This document shows positions 35,701 through 43,040 of a DNA stretch of 64,000 nt, piece after piece (within the stretch, counting starts at the first letter, position 1; each line of letters begins with the position of its first letter). Source of the DNA: Parvicella tangerina (GTDB lineage: Bacteria; Bacteroidota; Bacteroidia; Flavobacteriales_D; Parvicellaceae); contig NZ_OU015584.1 in NCBI RefSeq assembly GCF_907165195.1, positions 992,001-1,056,000 on the forward strand, given 5' to 3'. A program made the translations under genes and the position numbers. Below the pieces are notes generated by a model, which had not been told where the DNA came from, made no database searches, and saw only the letters and a program-made list of their open reading frames with translations.

Positions 35701-37708
35701 TTCCTGTGGTGGGTGAGGTTGTGTTATAACAATCCGATGAACTGTTAAATTCATAAACGGCAACGTGATAAGTAACATTGGGAGTTAGTCCAGTTACCGA
35801 AACAGAAGCTCCAGTTCCGTTATAGACAACAAAATTTCCAGTTCCAATCTCGTCAGGTGTACCGCTGAAGTCGTTATCTGCAGTATAACTAGTTCCATCT
35901 ACCGGATCAGCATCCACAGCAGAACCTTCATGTACCAGAACAATTGAGTTTGTTCCGTTTCCACCTGTCCAGTCAACAGTGAATCCAGTGCTTGTTACTG
36001 AGGAGAAACTTACCGAAGTAGGTTGTGCAGTAGGGTCATCACAAAGTGTGGTCGTGTTTCCTGTCAAAGGGCTTGTCAAATAGTAACAGTCATCTGCGGT
36101 ATTGTATTCGTAAATAGCGACATAGTAGTCGGTGTTCGGATTAAGATTGGTAACCGTTACAGGTCCACCATCTCCCGTGTACATCACAAAGTTGCCAGTT
36201 CCTATTTCATCTGGAGCGCCTGACCAATCATTGTCTGCCGTATAGCCAGTTCCATTTACGGGCCCACTGTCAACAGCACTTCCTTCATGAACTAATACAA
36301 TTTGACTGTCACCATCGCCAGCATCTGTCCAGCTAATTTGCATGGATGTAGAGGTAATTGAACTAAAATTGATTGAGTTAGGTTGAGTTGTTGGGGCTAC
36401 GCATGGGCAGTAGTCACCATAAACAGTGAAATTGTCAAAGCCAGCATAGTCGGATCCACCATTTTGAGTGATGCTTAAAGTTAGCGATACCGTAGTTGCT
36501 GTTCCGATTGGAATGTCAACATTTCCTTCCTCAGAATAGTTGCTACTGCCGTTGATTAATTGCACAGAACCTTGTCCTACACCATCTATGAACACTTCAT
36601 AGAAAACGTCATCGCCACTATCAAATTCGAATACATCATAGTCGAAGGAAATTCCAACGTTAGCAACTCCAGAAACATTAACACTGTTAAAAGTGATGAT
36701 ATCGTTGTCGTTTATATCATTCAATCCCCAAAAGTTTCCTGTTATACTCGCATAATTGACGTTTGCCAAAGAGTTTGTAATGCCCCAAAAAGCTTCATCT
36801 CCTTCTTCAGCTGTAGAATATCCCCAAGTTGTTCCAGAGTCAAAATCTTGAGCAAATAAGGTTCCTCCTGAAGCTTGTTCATCATCAGAAATGGTTAGGG
36901 TGTAAGTAGATTGAGTTCCTACCGCTGGTGTCCCTTGTCCACCGGTTACATTAGTTATGGTAAAGACAAAAGTTTCCGCACCATCACAAGTTCCATTGTC
37001 TACTATATTGAGTGTGTAACTATCAGTCGTTCCACTTGCAGGCGTTGTTTCAGTATCGGTAGAACCAACCGCAGCAAAATTACTCAGCATTGATGCATTT
37101 CCACTGGTAAGTTCAATTGTTGTTGTTGTAGATGCACTTCCAGAAGGATTGTTTATAGTTAAGGGAAGGTTGAAAGTTCCAGCATTTTCCGCAACTGATC
37201 CAGAGGCTGAGGAAAACTCTGAATCCGTGTTGCTTCCTCCGCCTGTGTAACAGGTCCAGGTTAAGTCATCAATTGCCACCCTATCTCCAGTACTGTTAAT
37301 AATTTCGATTATAACATTCCCAGTGATGTTTATCCCTGAAATTGTAGTCGTAGTTACGGTTGCGTCAAATGGAACGGTTCCAACAGGAGTTCCATTAACT
37401 TCTACTGATAAGTTTCCTGTACCTCCAGAAAATTTTCTCTGTGTGGTAACTGTTAGGTCTCCAATACCACCTGCAAAAGTTCCAGAAAGCAATGAACCAT
37501 TTCTTATGGTAATCGCCTTTCCCGTAATAGTTTGATCAGTTCTCGCATCTGTCGCTGTCCAGCCAATTCCGTCATCTCCTGTCCAGTTTTCTGTTTGATA
37601 GCCACCGTATGGCCCTATATTTGTAAAAGTTTCACTTGCACATGTCTGTGCAGAAATGTTCCAGGAAAAGAATATTAAAGCGGCTAATGTTAACGCTAAC
37701 TTTTTCAT
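32726..37708 (-). CDS. Very large T9SS-exported multidomain protein
   Basis: A 1660-aa protein with signal peptide MKKLALTLAALIFFSWNISAQ. Order of recognisable parts: Calx-beta-like region (ENAGTFNLPLTINNPSGSAS), a jelly-roll segment, two close fibronectin-III-like repeats (IVLVHEGSAVD, DEIGTGNFV) plus a third divergent one, a P/proprotein convertase-like domain (DVFIEHTYRGDLQIEVESPTG), an IPT domain (APTSGPEGTAVTITGTG), a lamin-tail domain (LIISEVYDSDAANVWYIELF), and a T9SS type A sorting domain ending YIIRLVTNNNSVVKKIVH. No catalytic protease domain is seen, so a surface or adhesin role is more likely. Confidence 0.9.
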   Translation of the reverse strand: MKKLALTLAALIFFSWNISAQTCASETFTNIGPYGGYQTENWTGDDGIGWTATDARTDQTITGKAITIRNGSLLSGTFAGGIGDLTVTTQRKFSGGTGNLSVEVNGTPVGTVPFDATVTTTTISGINITGNVIIEIINSTGDRVAIDDLTWTCYTGGGSNTDSEFSSASGSVAENAGTFNLPLTINNPSGSASTTTTIELTSGNASMLSNFAAVGSTDTETTPASGTTDSYTLNIVDNGTCDGAETFVFTITNVTGGQGTPAVGTQSTYTLTISDDEQASGGTLFAQDFDSGTTWGYSTAEEGDEAFWGITNSLANVNYASITGNFWGLNDINDNDIITFNSVNVSGVANVGISFDYDVFEFDSGDDVFYEVFIDGVGQGSVQLINGSSNYSEEGNVDIPIGTATTVSLTLSITQNGGSDYAGFDNFTVYGDYCPCVAPTTQPNSINFSSITSTSMQISWTDAGDGDSQIVLVHEGSAVDSGPVNGTGYTADNDWSGAPDEIGTGNFVMYTGDGGPVTVTNLNPNTDYYVAIYEYNTADDCYYLTSPLTGNTTTLCDDPTAQPTSVSFSSVTSTGFTVDWTGGNGTNSIVLVHEGSAVDADPVDGTSYTADNDFSGTPDEIGTGNFVVYNGTGASVSVTGLTPNVTYHVAVYEFNSSSDCYNTTSPTTGNQTTPCPSPPDNVSGFAVTAGNQSASITWTNPAYCFDEVLIVAEDGTIGFTPSGNGSGYTANPTYGSGTCVDCSGSNNEYVVYKGVGTSVNVTGLTNGVSYCFKVWTRNGTDWSLQDVVCSVVPTAAIPDDGCALNDNVEMTFNYSGTNPIADIDVDVFIEHTYRGDLQIEVESPTGTIVTIFDGQGAGAANLEATFDDGSANTTYTTDHTLDGAVDEILQTTGGTLATFNGETPTGTWIIRVCDDAGADTGVLNGWSITIVESCTPTHSVSSFAPTSGPEGTAVTITGTGFTTSTTADIGGIAATVQFVSSTSIIVEIPAGATDNTIDIDEGGCTVSTASNFTLISTAGLCGGSTSFSDLIISEVYDSDAANVWYIELFNPTGSAIDLGAENYTIERYATAGDASPTRTISLSGVIPAGGVFLLNIGTSANTCTETWDFTEAGAGINENDGIMLVHNGTDVDWVECPGNTGYSITRDVAASGPTTTWNAADWTINNVETCADLGSFGVVYDTHPSITSEPNDSHACSILKDITAAAGSGGGALTYQWYYNDGSAAGWSTVTAGAFPLATVSGETSANLSITGNASDIETYNGYQFYCVCTEDGSCSTASDAAQFRARSENDPEMITAMVNSCDAICGAEGYNEFFALEIGNVAIDVSNAANVNVSYGTSYPASTTFTDAFTADGALTASFNAAAGCSLFQDAVTVGTIPAHSTVLLMSNNVCASAYDFTSLCGNGPIYLLFSTDASWGSGGNFANSGAGSRYFSTEITDVNGLTTTTEYEYLPNSLSGADGDYAEFEYCAAPAYNYGNDGCSVRDVTLPVELLYFEAVRKDFAVDLVWETASEINNDKFVVMRSVNGESYKPIGEVKGQGNSSVLNKYTFTDMNPQIGDNYYRIYQYDFDGSFDKSEVKLVEFSSYEDFTPVSIENTLEIRFSNLTYGSFFEIYTIEGKLVKQLQVSDRDGLITLDLPTEQQYIIRLVTNNNSVVKKIVH
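35690..36400 (-). repeat. Two adjacent ~350-bp repeats inside the large T9SS gene
   Basis: The two units encode almost parallel fibronectin-III-like domains, each with IVLVHEGSAVD, YTADND, PDEIGTGNFV and a C-x-TSP-x-TGN-x-TT ending. The DNA is diverged at synonymous sites, so the duplication is old. A third, weaker unit follows. Confidence 0.75.
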
Positions 37709-37737
37709 GTTTAGTTAAACAAAATTGATAATCAGTA

Positions 37738-37765
37738 ATGGTTTCTGGCACGTTTGCCGTCAAGG
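37738..37765 (-). promoter_or_regulatory. Shared 28-bp leader element, copy B
   Basis: Second copy of the element at 32553-32580, with differences only at two positions flanking GGCAAACGTGCC. It begins 4 nt after the -7 box, so it would be at the extreme 5' end of the mRNA, and lies 29 nt before the start codon. Confidence 0.6.
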
Positions 37766-37769
37766 TTTT

Positions 37770-37798
37770 CAAAACTAATTTCAGGGTTAAAGTTACAA
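37770..37798 (-). promoter_or_regulatory. Promoter of the 5-kb T9SS gene
   Basis: Minus strand TTG (complement of 37796-37798), 18-bp spacer and TAGTTTTG (37770-37777): a complete Bacteroidota promoter. Confidence 0.7.
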
Positions 37799-38054
37799 AA
37801 AGAATAAGTGATAAGAAACTCTGAATTCAAACAACAAGATTAAAGTGTCAATAACGCTAGTATGTTCTGAAGTGATATAATATGGTTTTCGTTTGTTTCT
37901 ACTTGATAGATTGATGAATTTGCAGGTGTTAATAATGCCTTATGAACTTGTCCTAAAAGAGTGTATTTAACATAAATTTAATATTGACAATTGTTGAAAA
38001 CAGTTCGATTTAAGCTGGGTAACTTTAGTTACATTTTGATTCTATTAAATAGGT

Positions 38055-38062
38055 TAGATTTG
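38055..38062 (+). promoter_or_regulatory. Promoter -7 box of the rhodanese gene
   Basis: TAGATTTG, 17 nt before the ATG. A TTTG at 38035-38038 is 16 bp upstream as a -33 candidate. Confidence 0.55.
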
Positions 38063-38079
38063 TTCTAAACAATTGTAAA

Positions 38080-38469
38080 ATGAAGACAATAATTATAACA
38101 CTTGTATTGATGTTAGGGGCAGCGGTAACTTTACCAACTAGGGCGTGGGCACAGTCTTATAACCAAAAGGTACATACAGCCAAAAGAGTAGCAAAGAAAG
38201 AATTCAAAGAATATTTAGAAAATCATGAAAAAGTTCAGCTCATTGATGTAAGAACTCCGGGAGAGTTTGGAGAAGGAACGATTGAAGGAGCAAAGAACAT
38301 CGATTTCTATAATCCTGATTTCAAAAATGAGATTGCCAAATTAGACAAGGAGCTGCCAACACTGATCTTTTGTCGAAGTGGTGGTAGAAGTGCAAAAGCG
38401 CTGCAAGTATTTAAGGCGGAGGGATTTGATTATGTTCTTGAGCTCGAAGGAGGTTATTTGAATTGGTAA
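38080..38469 (+). CDS. Exported single-domain rhodanese
   Basis: A 129-aa protein: signal peptide ending at TRAWAQ (1-25), then one rhodanese domain with LIDVRTPGEFGEG and an active-site loop FCRSGGRS carrying Cys98. Rhodaneses carry a cysteine persulfide and transfer sulfane sulfur. An export signal places it in the periplasm. It begins a short sulfur-related series (HMA protein, persulfide dioxygenase). Confidence 0.92.
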   Translation: MKTIIITLVLMLGAAVTLPTRAWAQSYNQKVHTAKRVAKKEFKEYLENHEKVQLIDVRTPGEFGEGTIEGAKNIDFYNPDFKNEIAKLDKELPTLIFCRSGGRSAKALQVFKAEGFDYVLELEGGYLNW

Positions 38470-38487
38470 TATAAATATCATTTAGGG

Positions 38488-38757
38488 ATGAATAATTTAA
38501 CAGTAACAATACAAAACTTGAAATGTGGTGGCTGTGTAAATACAGTCACTAACAAATTAGAAGAACTCGAGGGTGTTTCGAATGTGAAAGTAGACGAAGT
38601 GACTTCACAAGTTTCATTCGAACTTTCACAAGAAAATGACATGGAACAGGTGATCGAAAGACTTGCCCAGATTGGATATCCTATTGAGGGAGATGAGAAT
38701 ACGTTAATGCAAAAAGCGAAGTCTTTTGTAAGTTGTGCAGTGGGTAAGGTGAGTTAA
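38488..38757 (+). CDS. Heavy-metal-associated (HMA) domain protein
   Basis: An 89-aa ferredoxin-like fold protein with the metal loop LKCGGCVNTV: Cys13 and Cys16 form the C-x-x-C site, but the Met before it is replaced by Leu-Lys. The last ~20 residues (AKSFVSCAVGKVS) add a further Cys. Copper chaperones have this fold. Its location between a rhodanese and a persulfide dioxygenase could also mean a thiol- or sulfur-related role. It follows the rhodanese by 18 nt and ends with a terminator. Confidence 0.85.
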   Translation: MNNLTVTIQNLKCGGCVNTVTNKLEELEGVSNVKVDEVTSQVSFELSQENDMEQVIERLAQIGYPIEGDENTLMQKAKSFVSCAVGKVS

Positions 38758-38782
38758 TTTTTGAAGGTTTAATTAGTTAGTG

Positions 38783-38813
38783 AAGGACTGTCTGAAGAGA
38801 TGGTCCTTTTTTT
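38783..38813 (+). terminator. Intrinsic terminator after the HMA gene
   Basis: AAGGAC (38783-38788) pairs with GTCCTT (38803-38808), followed by a T-run. Confidence 0.65.
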
Positions 38814-38905
38814 GTGTCTGAGTGATAGATCTGAACAAAATCAATCACTGATTTTTATCAGTTTTTAGGGTAACAATCGTTACTAATTTAGTGCTTGTGA
38901 GCATC

Positions 38906-38913
38906 TACCTTTG
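38906..38913 (+). promoter_or_regulatory. Promoter -7 box of the persulfide dioxygenase gene
   Basis: TACCTTTG, a perfect box, 28 nt before the ATG at 38942. Confidence 0.55.
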
Positions 38914-38941
38914 TTCATGTAAACATTAAAATCTAACGAAA

Positions 38942-40351
38942 ATGAAAGTAGAACAAATTTATACAGGGTGTTTAGCTCATGGAGCTTACTACCTAGAAAG
39001 CAATGGAGAAGCGGCAATTATAGATCCATTAAGAGAAGTTCAACCATATATTGATATGGCAAATGAGAGAGGTGTGAAGATTAAGTATGTTTTTGAAACG
39101 CATTTTCATGCAGACTTTGTTAGTGGTCATGTTGATCTCGCCAAGAAAACAGGAGCTACAATTGTAATCGGACCTACAGGTTTGACTCCAGGTTACGAGG
39201 TGTTGATCGCTGAGGATAATCAAGAGTTCAAATTAGGAGATGCTACCATCAGATTACTTCATACGCCAGGACACACTACAGAAAGTAGTTGTTTCTTATT
39301 GATCGATGAGGACGGTAAAGAGACTTCGATCTTTACAGGAGATACGTTGTTTATAGGAGATGTAGGTAGGCCTGATCTAGCTCAAAAAGTGATCGCTGAA
39401 TTGACTCAAGAAAAATTGGCGAATATGATGTTCGATTCATTACGAAATAAAATCATGCCTTTACCAGATGATTTGATCGTGTATCCAGGACACGGTGCGG
39501 GTAGTGCATGTGGTAAAAATCTTTCGAAAGAAACGACAGATACCTTAGGTAATCAGAAGAAAACAAATTATGCCTTGAATCCAGAATTGTCAAGAGAGGA
39601 ATTTGTGAAAGAGTTATTGACGGGGTTAACACCTCCGCCAGGGTATTTCCCAGACAACGTGTTGATGAATATTGGAGGGTATGAATCGATCGATGAGGTA
39701 GTAAATCATGGTACTCAAGCACTTTCAGTTGAAGAATTTGAACAACTAGCGAATGAAGGTATTCAAATACTTGATACTAGAAATGCTGATGATTTTTCTT
39801 CAGGCTTTATTCCTGGGTCGTACAATATTGGAGTTGAAGGAAGTTTTGCAAATTGGGTAGGAGTAGTGTTTAAGGATGTTAAAACACCTTTACTACTGGT
39901 GGTAGATGAAGGCAAAGAAGAGGAGGTAGCTATCCGTTTGGCTAGAATTGGTTTTGATAACGCTAAAGGTTACCTGAAAGGAGGAATTGGGGCATGGCTC
40001 AATGCAGGGAGAGTAATCGCTAAAATTGAGAATATTGAGCCAGAAGAGGTTGCTGGGTTGAATGCAACTGAGATTGTTGATGTTCGGAAGAAAAGTGAAT
40101 ACGACAGTGAGCATATAGTTGGAGCGATCAATGCACCGCTAGACTATTGGGAAGATCAATTGGATAAGATCGACAAAACAAAGAAAATGTACGTGCATTG
40201 TGCTGGCGGATATCGTTCAATGATTTTTTGCAGCATATTGAAATCTAAGGGGTATGATAAGTTGGTCAATATTAGAGGAGGTTTTTCTAAGATCAAGAAT
40301 GTGAATGGAGTAAACGTTTCTGAATATGTTTGCCCAACAACAATGCTGTAA
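38942..40351 (+). CDS. Persulfide dioxygenase-rhodanese fusion
   Basis: A 469-aa protein. The N-terminal metallo-beta-lactamase domain has ETHFHADFVSGH at 52-63 (His54, His56, Asp58, His63) and TPGHTTES, as in ETHE1/CstB-type iron persulfide dioxygenases. Two rhodanese domains follow. The first (about 255-350) has no active-site Cys in its loop (VVDEGKEEE) and is probably inactive. The second has Cys420 in YVHCAGGYRS. It oxidises glutathione or low-molecular-weight persulfide to sulfite and may use the second rhodanese for sulfur transfer. No sulfide:quinone reductase is nearby. Confidence 0.92.
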   Translation: MKVEQIYTGCLAHGAYYLESNGEAAIIDPLREVQPYIDMANERGVKIKYVFETHFHADFVSGHVDLAKKTGATIVIGPTGLTPGYEVLIAEDNQEFKLGDATIRLLHTPGHTTESSCFLLIDEDGKETSIFTGDTLFIGDVGRPDLAQKVIAELTQEKLANMMFDSLRNKIMPLPDDLIVYPGHGAGSACGKNLSKETTDTLGNQKKTNYALNPELSREEFVKELLTGLTPPPGYFPDNVLMNIGGYESIDEVVNHGTQALSVEEFEQLANEGIQILDTRNADDFSSGFIPGSYNIGVEGSFANWVGVVFKDVKTPLLLVVDEGKEEEVAIRLARIGFDNAKGYLKGGIGAWLNAGRVIAKIENIEPEEVAGLNATEIVDVRKKSEYDSEHIVGAINAPLDYWEDQLDKIDKTKKMYVHCAGGYRSMIFCSILKSKGYDKLVNIRGGFSKIKNVNGVNVSEYVCPTTML

Positions 40352-40372
40352 ACTAGCAATCATAAATGATTC

Positions 40373-40407
40373 AAGACCCTACCATGATACCGTGAGTAGG
40401 GTCTTTG
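40373..40407 (+). terminator. Intrinsic terminator after the persulfide dioxygenase gene
   Basis: A 10-bp stem, AAGACCCTAC (40373-40382) with GTAGGGTCTT (40396-40405), followed by TTG. Strong hairpin but a short T-tract. Confidence 0.7.
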
Positions 40408-40444
40408 TATTCATGTTAAATAGTTTTTTACGGTTTTGTAACAG

Positions 40445-40464
40445 AATACCCTAAAAAGGGTATT
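40445..40464 (+). promoter_or_regulatory. Palindromic operator candidate upstream of feoA
   Basis: AATACCC (40445-40451), six-nt centre, GGGTATT (40458-40464): a perfect 7-bp inverted repeat next to the -33 region of feoA. An iron-sensing repressor site of DtxR or Fur type is plausible but not a match to a consensus I can name. Confidence 0.5.
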
Positions 40465-40485
40465 TCAAAAAAAGATGACAGCCGT

Positions 40486-40493
40486 TACTTTTG
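40486..40493 (+). promoter_or_regulatory. Promoter -7 box of feoAB
   Basis: TACTTTTG, 12 nt before the ATG at 40506. A TTTC at 40463-40466 is 19 bp upstream. Confidence 0.6.
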
Positions 40494-40505
40494 TCTTTAA
40501 CAATA

Positions 40506-40745
40506 ATGAGACTTACAGATTTAAATATAAATGAGCAAGGAATCATCTCAGAACAGGACATCAATCTGTTGCCTGCAAAGTTAGTTGATTTTGGATGTGT
40601 TCCTGGGAATGTAGTTTCAATTGTCAACTATGCACCGTTTAACGGCCCTGTTTATCTTAGAGTTCAAGAAACCTTTTTTGCAGTTAGAAGAGAAATCGCA
40701 GACTTCATAGAGGTTATTCGATTGGAGGAGAAAGAAGTGGCCTGA
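40506..40745 (+). CDS. feoA: Ferrous iron transport protein A
   Basis: A 79-aa SH3-like protein; ATG at 40506 chosen, since the upstream in-frame TTG overlaps the -7 box. It contains the FeoA pattern of LPAKLVDFGCVPGNVVSIV and the terminal FAVRREIADFIEV. It modulates the FeoB G-protein transporter. The TGA stop overlaps the feoB ATG by one base. Confidence 0.9.
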   Translation: MRLTDLNINEQGIISEQDINLLPAKLVDFGCVPGNVVSIVNYAPFNGPVYLRVQETFFAVRREIADFIEVIRLEEKEVA

Positions 40746-42727
40746 TGAGTGAGACCTCACTACGTTCAATAGTTTTAGTAGGGAACCCGAATACGGGAAA
40801 GACCAGTTTATTCAATAAATTGACTGGAATGACCCAGAAGGTTGGGAATTATCCAGGCGTTACGGTAGAAAAAAAAGTCGGTAAACTTCAAATTGGTCAG
40901 GAAAAGTTTCAGGTAACAGATCTTCCAGGCACGTACAGTATCAATCCATCTTCTCAAGATGAAAAAGTTGTACTAAGCTTCGTTCAAGAGGAGTTGAAAA
41001 GTCCAAAAACACAGATTTTTATTTACGTTGCTGAGGTAAGTAACCTGCGAAGAAACTTATTATTTTTCACTCAACTTAGAGACTTAGGGTTGCCGATAGT
41101 GCTGGCGATCAATATGGTAGATCAGATGACTGCAAAAAAGATCTCCATTGATATTGAAAAACTAGAAGAAGAGTTAGCAACAAAGGTTATTCCTATAAGC
41201 GTAAAAAAAGGAACAGGGCTTGACGACTTAAAGAAGTTTGTCGGAACTTTTGTTGGCGGTACTCGAAAGCCTCAAGACAATGAGCTATATGATTGGGTTA
41301 CCAGCTATACTGCAGATCATGATGATCTTGATTTGTTGACGATTCGATCAAACAGTGTTAGGCGAATGAAACGGATCAATGAATTGATCAATTACATCGT
41401 CAAAAAACAGCCGAGCAAGTTTGATAATCTCAGGGCAAATCTAGATAAAGTGTTTTTGCATAAGATATTTGGTCCGATCGTGTTTTTTGCAATATTGCTG
41501 CTCATATTTCAGGGAGTTTATTCTTGGAGCGCATACCCAATGGAAGGCATTGATTTATTGTTTGCAAATCTAAGTAGTTGGACGAAAGAGGTTTTACCTA
41601 AAGGAACATTTACGAATCTGATCGCTGAAGGATTGATCCCAGGGATCGGAGGTGTGGCCATATTTATCCCTCAGATAGCTATTCTATTCATGTTCATTGC
41701 TTTTCTCGAAGAGAGTGGTTACATGAGCCGGGTAGTTTATATAGCCGATAAGGTGATGCGAAAATTTGGGCTTAGTGGAAAAAGTGTCATTCCTTTGATC
41801 TCTGGAACTGCCTGTGCAATCCCTGCAGTGATGGCCGCTAGAAATATTCAAAACGAGAAAGAAAAACTAATCACGATTTTGGTCACGCCTTTTATGACCT
41901 GTTCGGCTCGACTGCCGGTTTATTTAATGATTATTGCTTTGGTGATACCATCAACTTATTATTTTGGGGTAAATCTTCAGGCAATAACCTTATTTGTTTT
42001 GTACGTACTTGGGTTTTTAGCAGCAATACTAAGTGCATACGTGTTGAATAAGTTTATGAAGTTAAAGTCAAAGGATGCGTTTATTGTTGAAATGCCCGAG
42101 TACAGGATGCCTTCGGCAAAGAATGTTTTTCTGGAGGTGTTCAATAAAACAAAAAGTTTCGTTTTTGATGCAGGAAAGATTATCGTAGCGCTTTCTATCG
42201 TTTTATGGTTTTTAGCTTCACATGGTTTTAGCGATGAGTTTAACAATGCTGAACAATTAGTGACAGAACAATACCAAGGTCAAGACTTATCTGAAGATGA
42301 ATTCAAAACTAAAATTACCGGGTTTAAAGTGGAGCACAGTATGATCGGTAGCGCAGGAAAGTTTATAGAGCCTGTTATTGCGCCTCTAGGATATGATTGG
42401 AAAATTGGAGTAGCCGTGCTAAGTTCGTTTGCGGCAAGAGAGGTGTTTATTGGCTCTTTGGCCACCATTTATAATGTTGGAAATGAAGAGTTCGATAGCA
42501 TCCAGAATCGTATGCGGAAAGAGAAGAGAGCAGATGGAAGTGCAGTTTATGACCTTCCCACCGGAATTTCTATTCTGTTGTTTTATGTGTTTGCCATGCA
42601 GTGCATATCTACGTTAGCCATCGTGAAAAGCGAGACGGGAAGTTGGAAATGGCCAATCTTACAATTGGTATTTATGTCTTCGATTGCTTACCTTGCAGCA
42701 ATGGCTGCATATCAAATACTAAGTTGA
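40745..42727 (+). CDS. feoB: Ferrous iron transporter B
   Basis: A 660-aa protein for Fe(II) uptake. N-terminal GTPase: G1 GNPNTGKTSLF at 13-23, G3 DLPGTYS, G4 NMVD. A helical GDI-like linker, then the membrane part with about eight to ten helices, including the GIGGVAIFIPQIAILF and LISGTACAIPAVMAAR gate motifs and a second such motif near the C-terminus (LSSFAAREVFIGSLATIYN). Length is at the low end of the family. It is followed, overlapping by one base, by a small Cys-rich protein. Confidence 0.96.
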   Translation: MSETSLRSIVLVGNPNTGKTSLFNKLTGMTQKVGNYPGVTVEKKVGKLQIGQEKFQVTDLPGTYSINPSSQDEKVVLSFVQEELKSPKTQIFIYVAEVSNLRRNLLFFTQLRDLGLPIVLAINMVDQMTAKKISIDIEKLEEELATKVIPISVKKGTGLDDLKKFVGTFVGGTRKPQDNELYDWVTSYTADHDDLDLLTIRSNSVRRMKRINELINYIVKKQPSKFDNLRANLDKVFLHKIFGPIVFFAILLLIFQGVYSWSAYPMEGIDLLFANLSSWTKEVLPKGTFTNLIAEGLIPGIGGVAIFIPQIAILFMFIAFLEESGYMSRVVYIADKVMRKFGLSGKSVIPLISGTACAIPAVMAARNIQNEKEKLITILVTPFMTCSARLPVYLMIIALVIPSTYYFGVNLQAITLFVLYVLGFLAAILSAYVLNKFMKLKSKDAFIVEMPEYRMPSAKNVFLEVFNKTKSFVFDAGKIIVALSIVLWFLASHGFSDEFNNAEQLVTEQYQGQDLSEDEFKTKITGFKVEHSMIGSAGKFIEPVIAPLGYDWKIGVAVLSSFAAREVFIGSLATIYNVGNEEFDSIQNRMRKEKRADGSAVYDLPTGISILLFYVFAMQCISTLAIVKSETGSWKWPILQLVFMSSIAYLAAMAAYQILS

Positions 42728-42876
42728 TGCTACAAACGGTACTTACCTATATATTCGTCATATTGGCAGTAGTCTACCTGACAAAGCTGCTGCTTTTTAA
42801 GAAGTCGTCTTCTTCTAAAAAGGGGTGTGGTTGCGGAAATTTGGATTGTAATTCTAAATCTTTGTCAAAATCATAA
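42727..42876 (+). CDS. FeoB-associated Cys-rich membrane protein
   Basis: A 49-aa protein; ATG at 42727 shares a base with the feoB TGA stop. One membrane helix (VLTYIFVILAVVYLTKLLLF), then a KKSSSSKK stretch and GCGCGNLDC with three Cys. This matches the small FeoB-associated Cys-rich proteins found after feoB in many bacteria. The role in iron transfer is assumed, not shown. Confidence 0.8.
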   Translation: MLQTVLTYIFVILAVVYLTKLLLFKKSSSSKKGCGCGNLDCNSKSLSKS

Positions 42877-42884
42877 CACTCACG

Positions 42885-42902
42885 TTATCAAAGTGTTGAT
42901 AA
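42885..42902. other. Inverted repeat after the feo operon
   Basis: TTATCAA (42885-42891), AGTG, TTGATAA (42896-42902) form a perfect palindrome with no T-tract. An overlapping hairpin pairs AACACT (42875-42880) with AGTGTT (42892-42897). It could be an mRNA-end structure or an operator; the 164-nt region to the sigma gene has no other feature I recognise. Confidence 0.4.
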
Positions 42903-43040
42903 GGTGTCGAGAGCGGACATTTGTTAAATGTTCTTAAAAAATCTATTTTCTGAAAAAATATTTTCCACGAAAAGCAACTTTTTGGTGTTTTATTTGTTAT
43001 TTAGATAAGTTCAAAATAACGAGTTAAAGAAAAACAAGAT

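Larger units (their letters stand above)
37709..38079. other. 371-nt divergent intergenic region
   Basis: It holds the minus-strand leader element and promoter of the 5-kb T9SS gene (37738-37798) and the plus-strand rhodanese -7 box (38055-38062). The AT-rich middle, about 37800-38030, shows no ORF, tRNA or clear hairpin. Confidence 0.7.

Noticed and set aside
29045-37708. Many long plus-strand ORFs antisense to the two giant T9SS genes.
   Set aside because: They are shadows of Thr/Ser/Asn/Gly-rich codons in the real frame; no start context, domain or codon pattern supports them.
32726-37708. The P-domain in the giant T9SS protein as evidence of a subtilisin-type protease.
   Set aside because: No Asp-His-Ser subtilase domain is present anywhere in the protein; P-domains also occur alone in adhesin-like Bacteroidota proteins.
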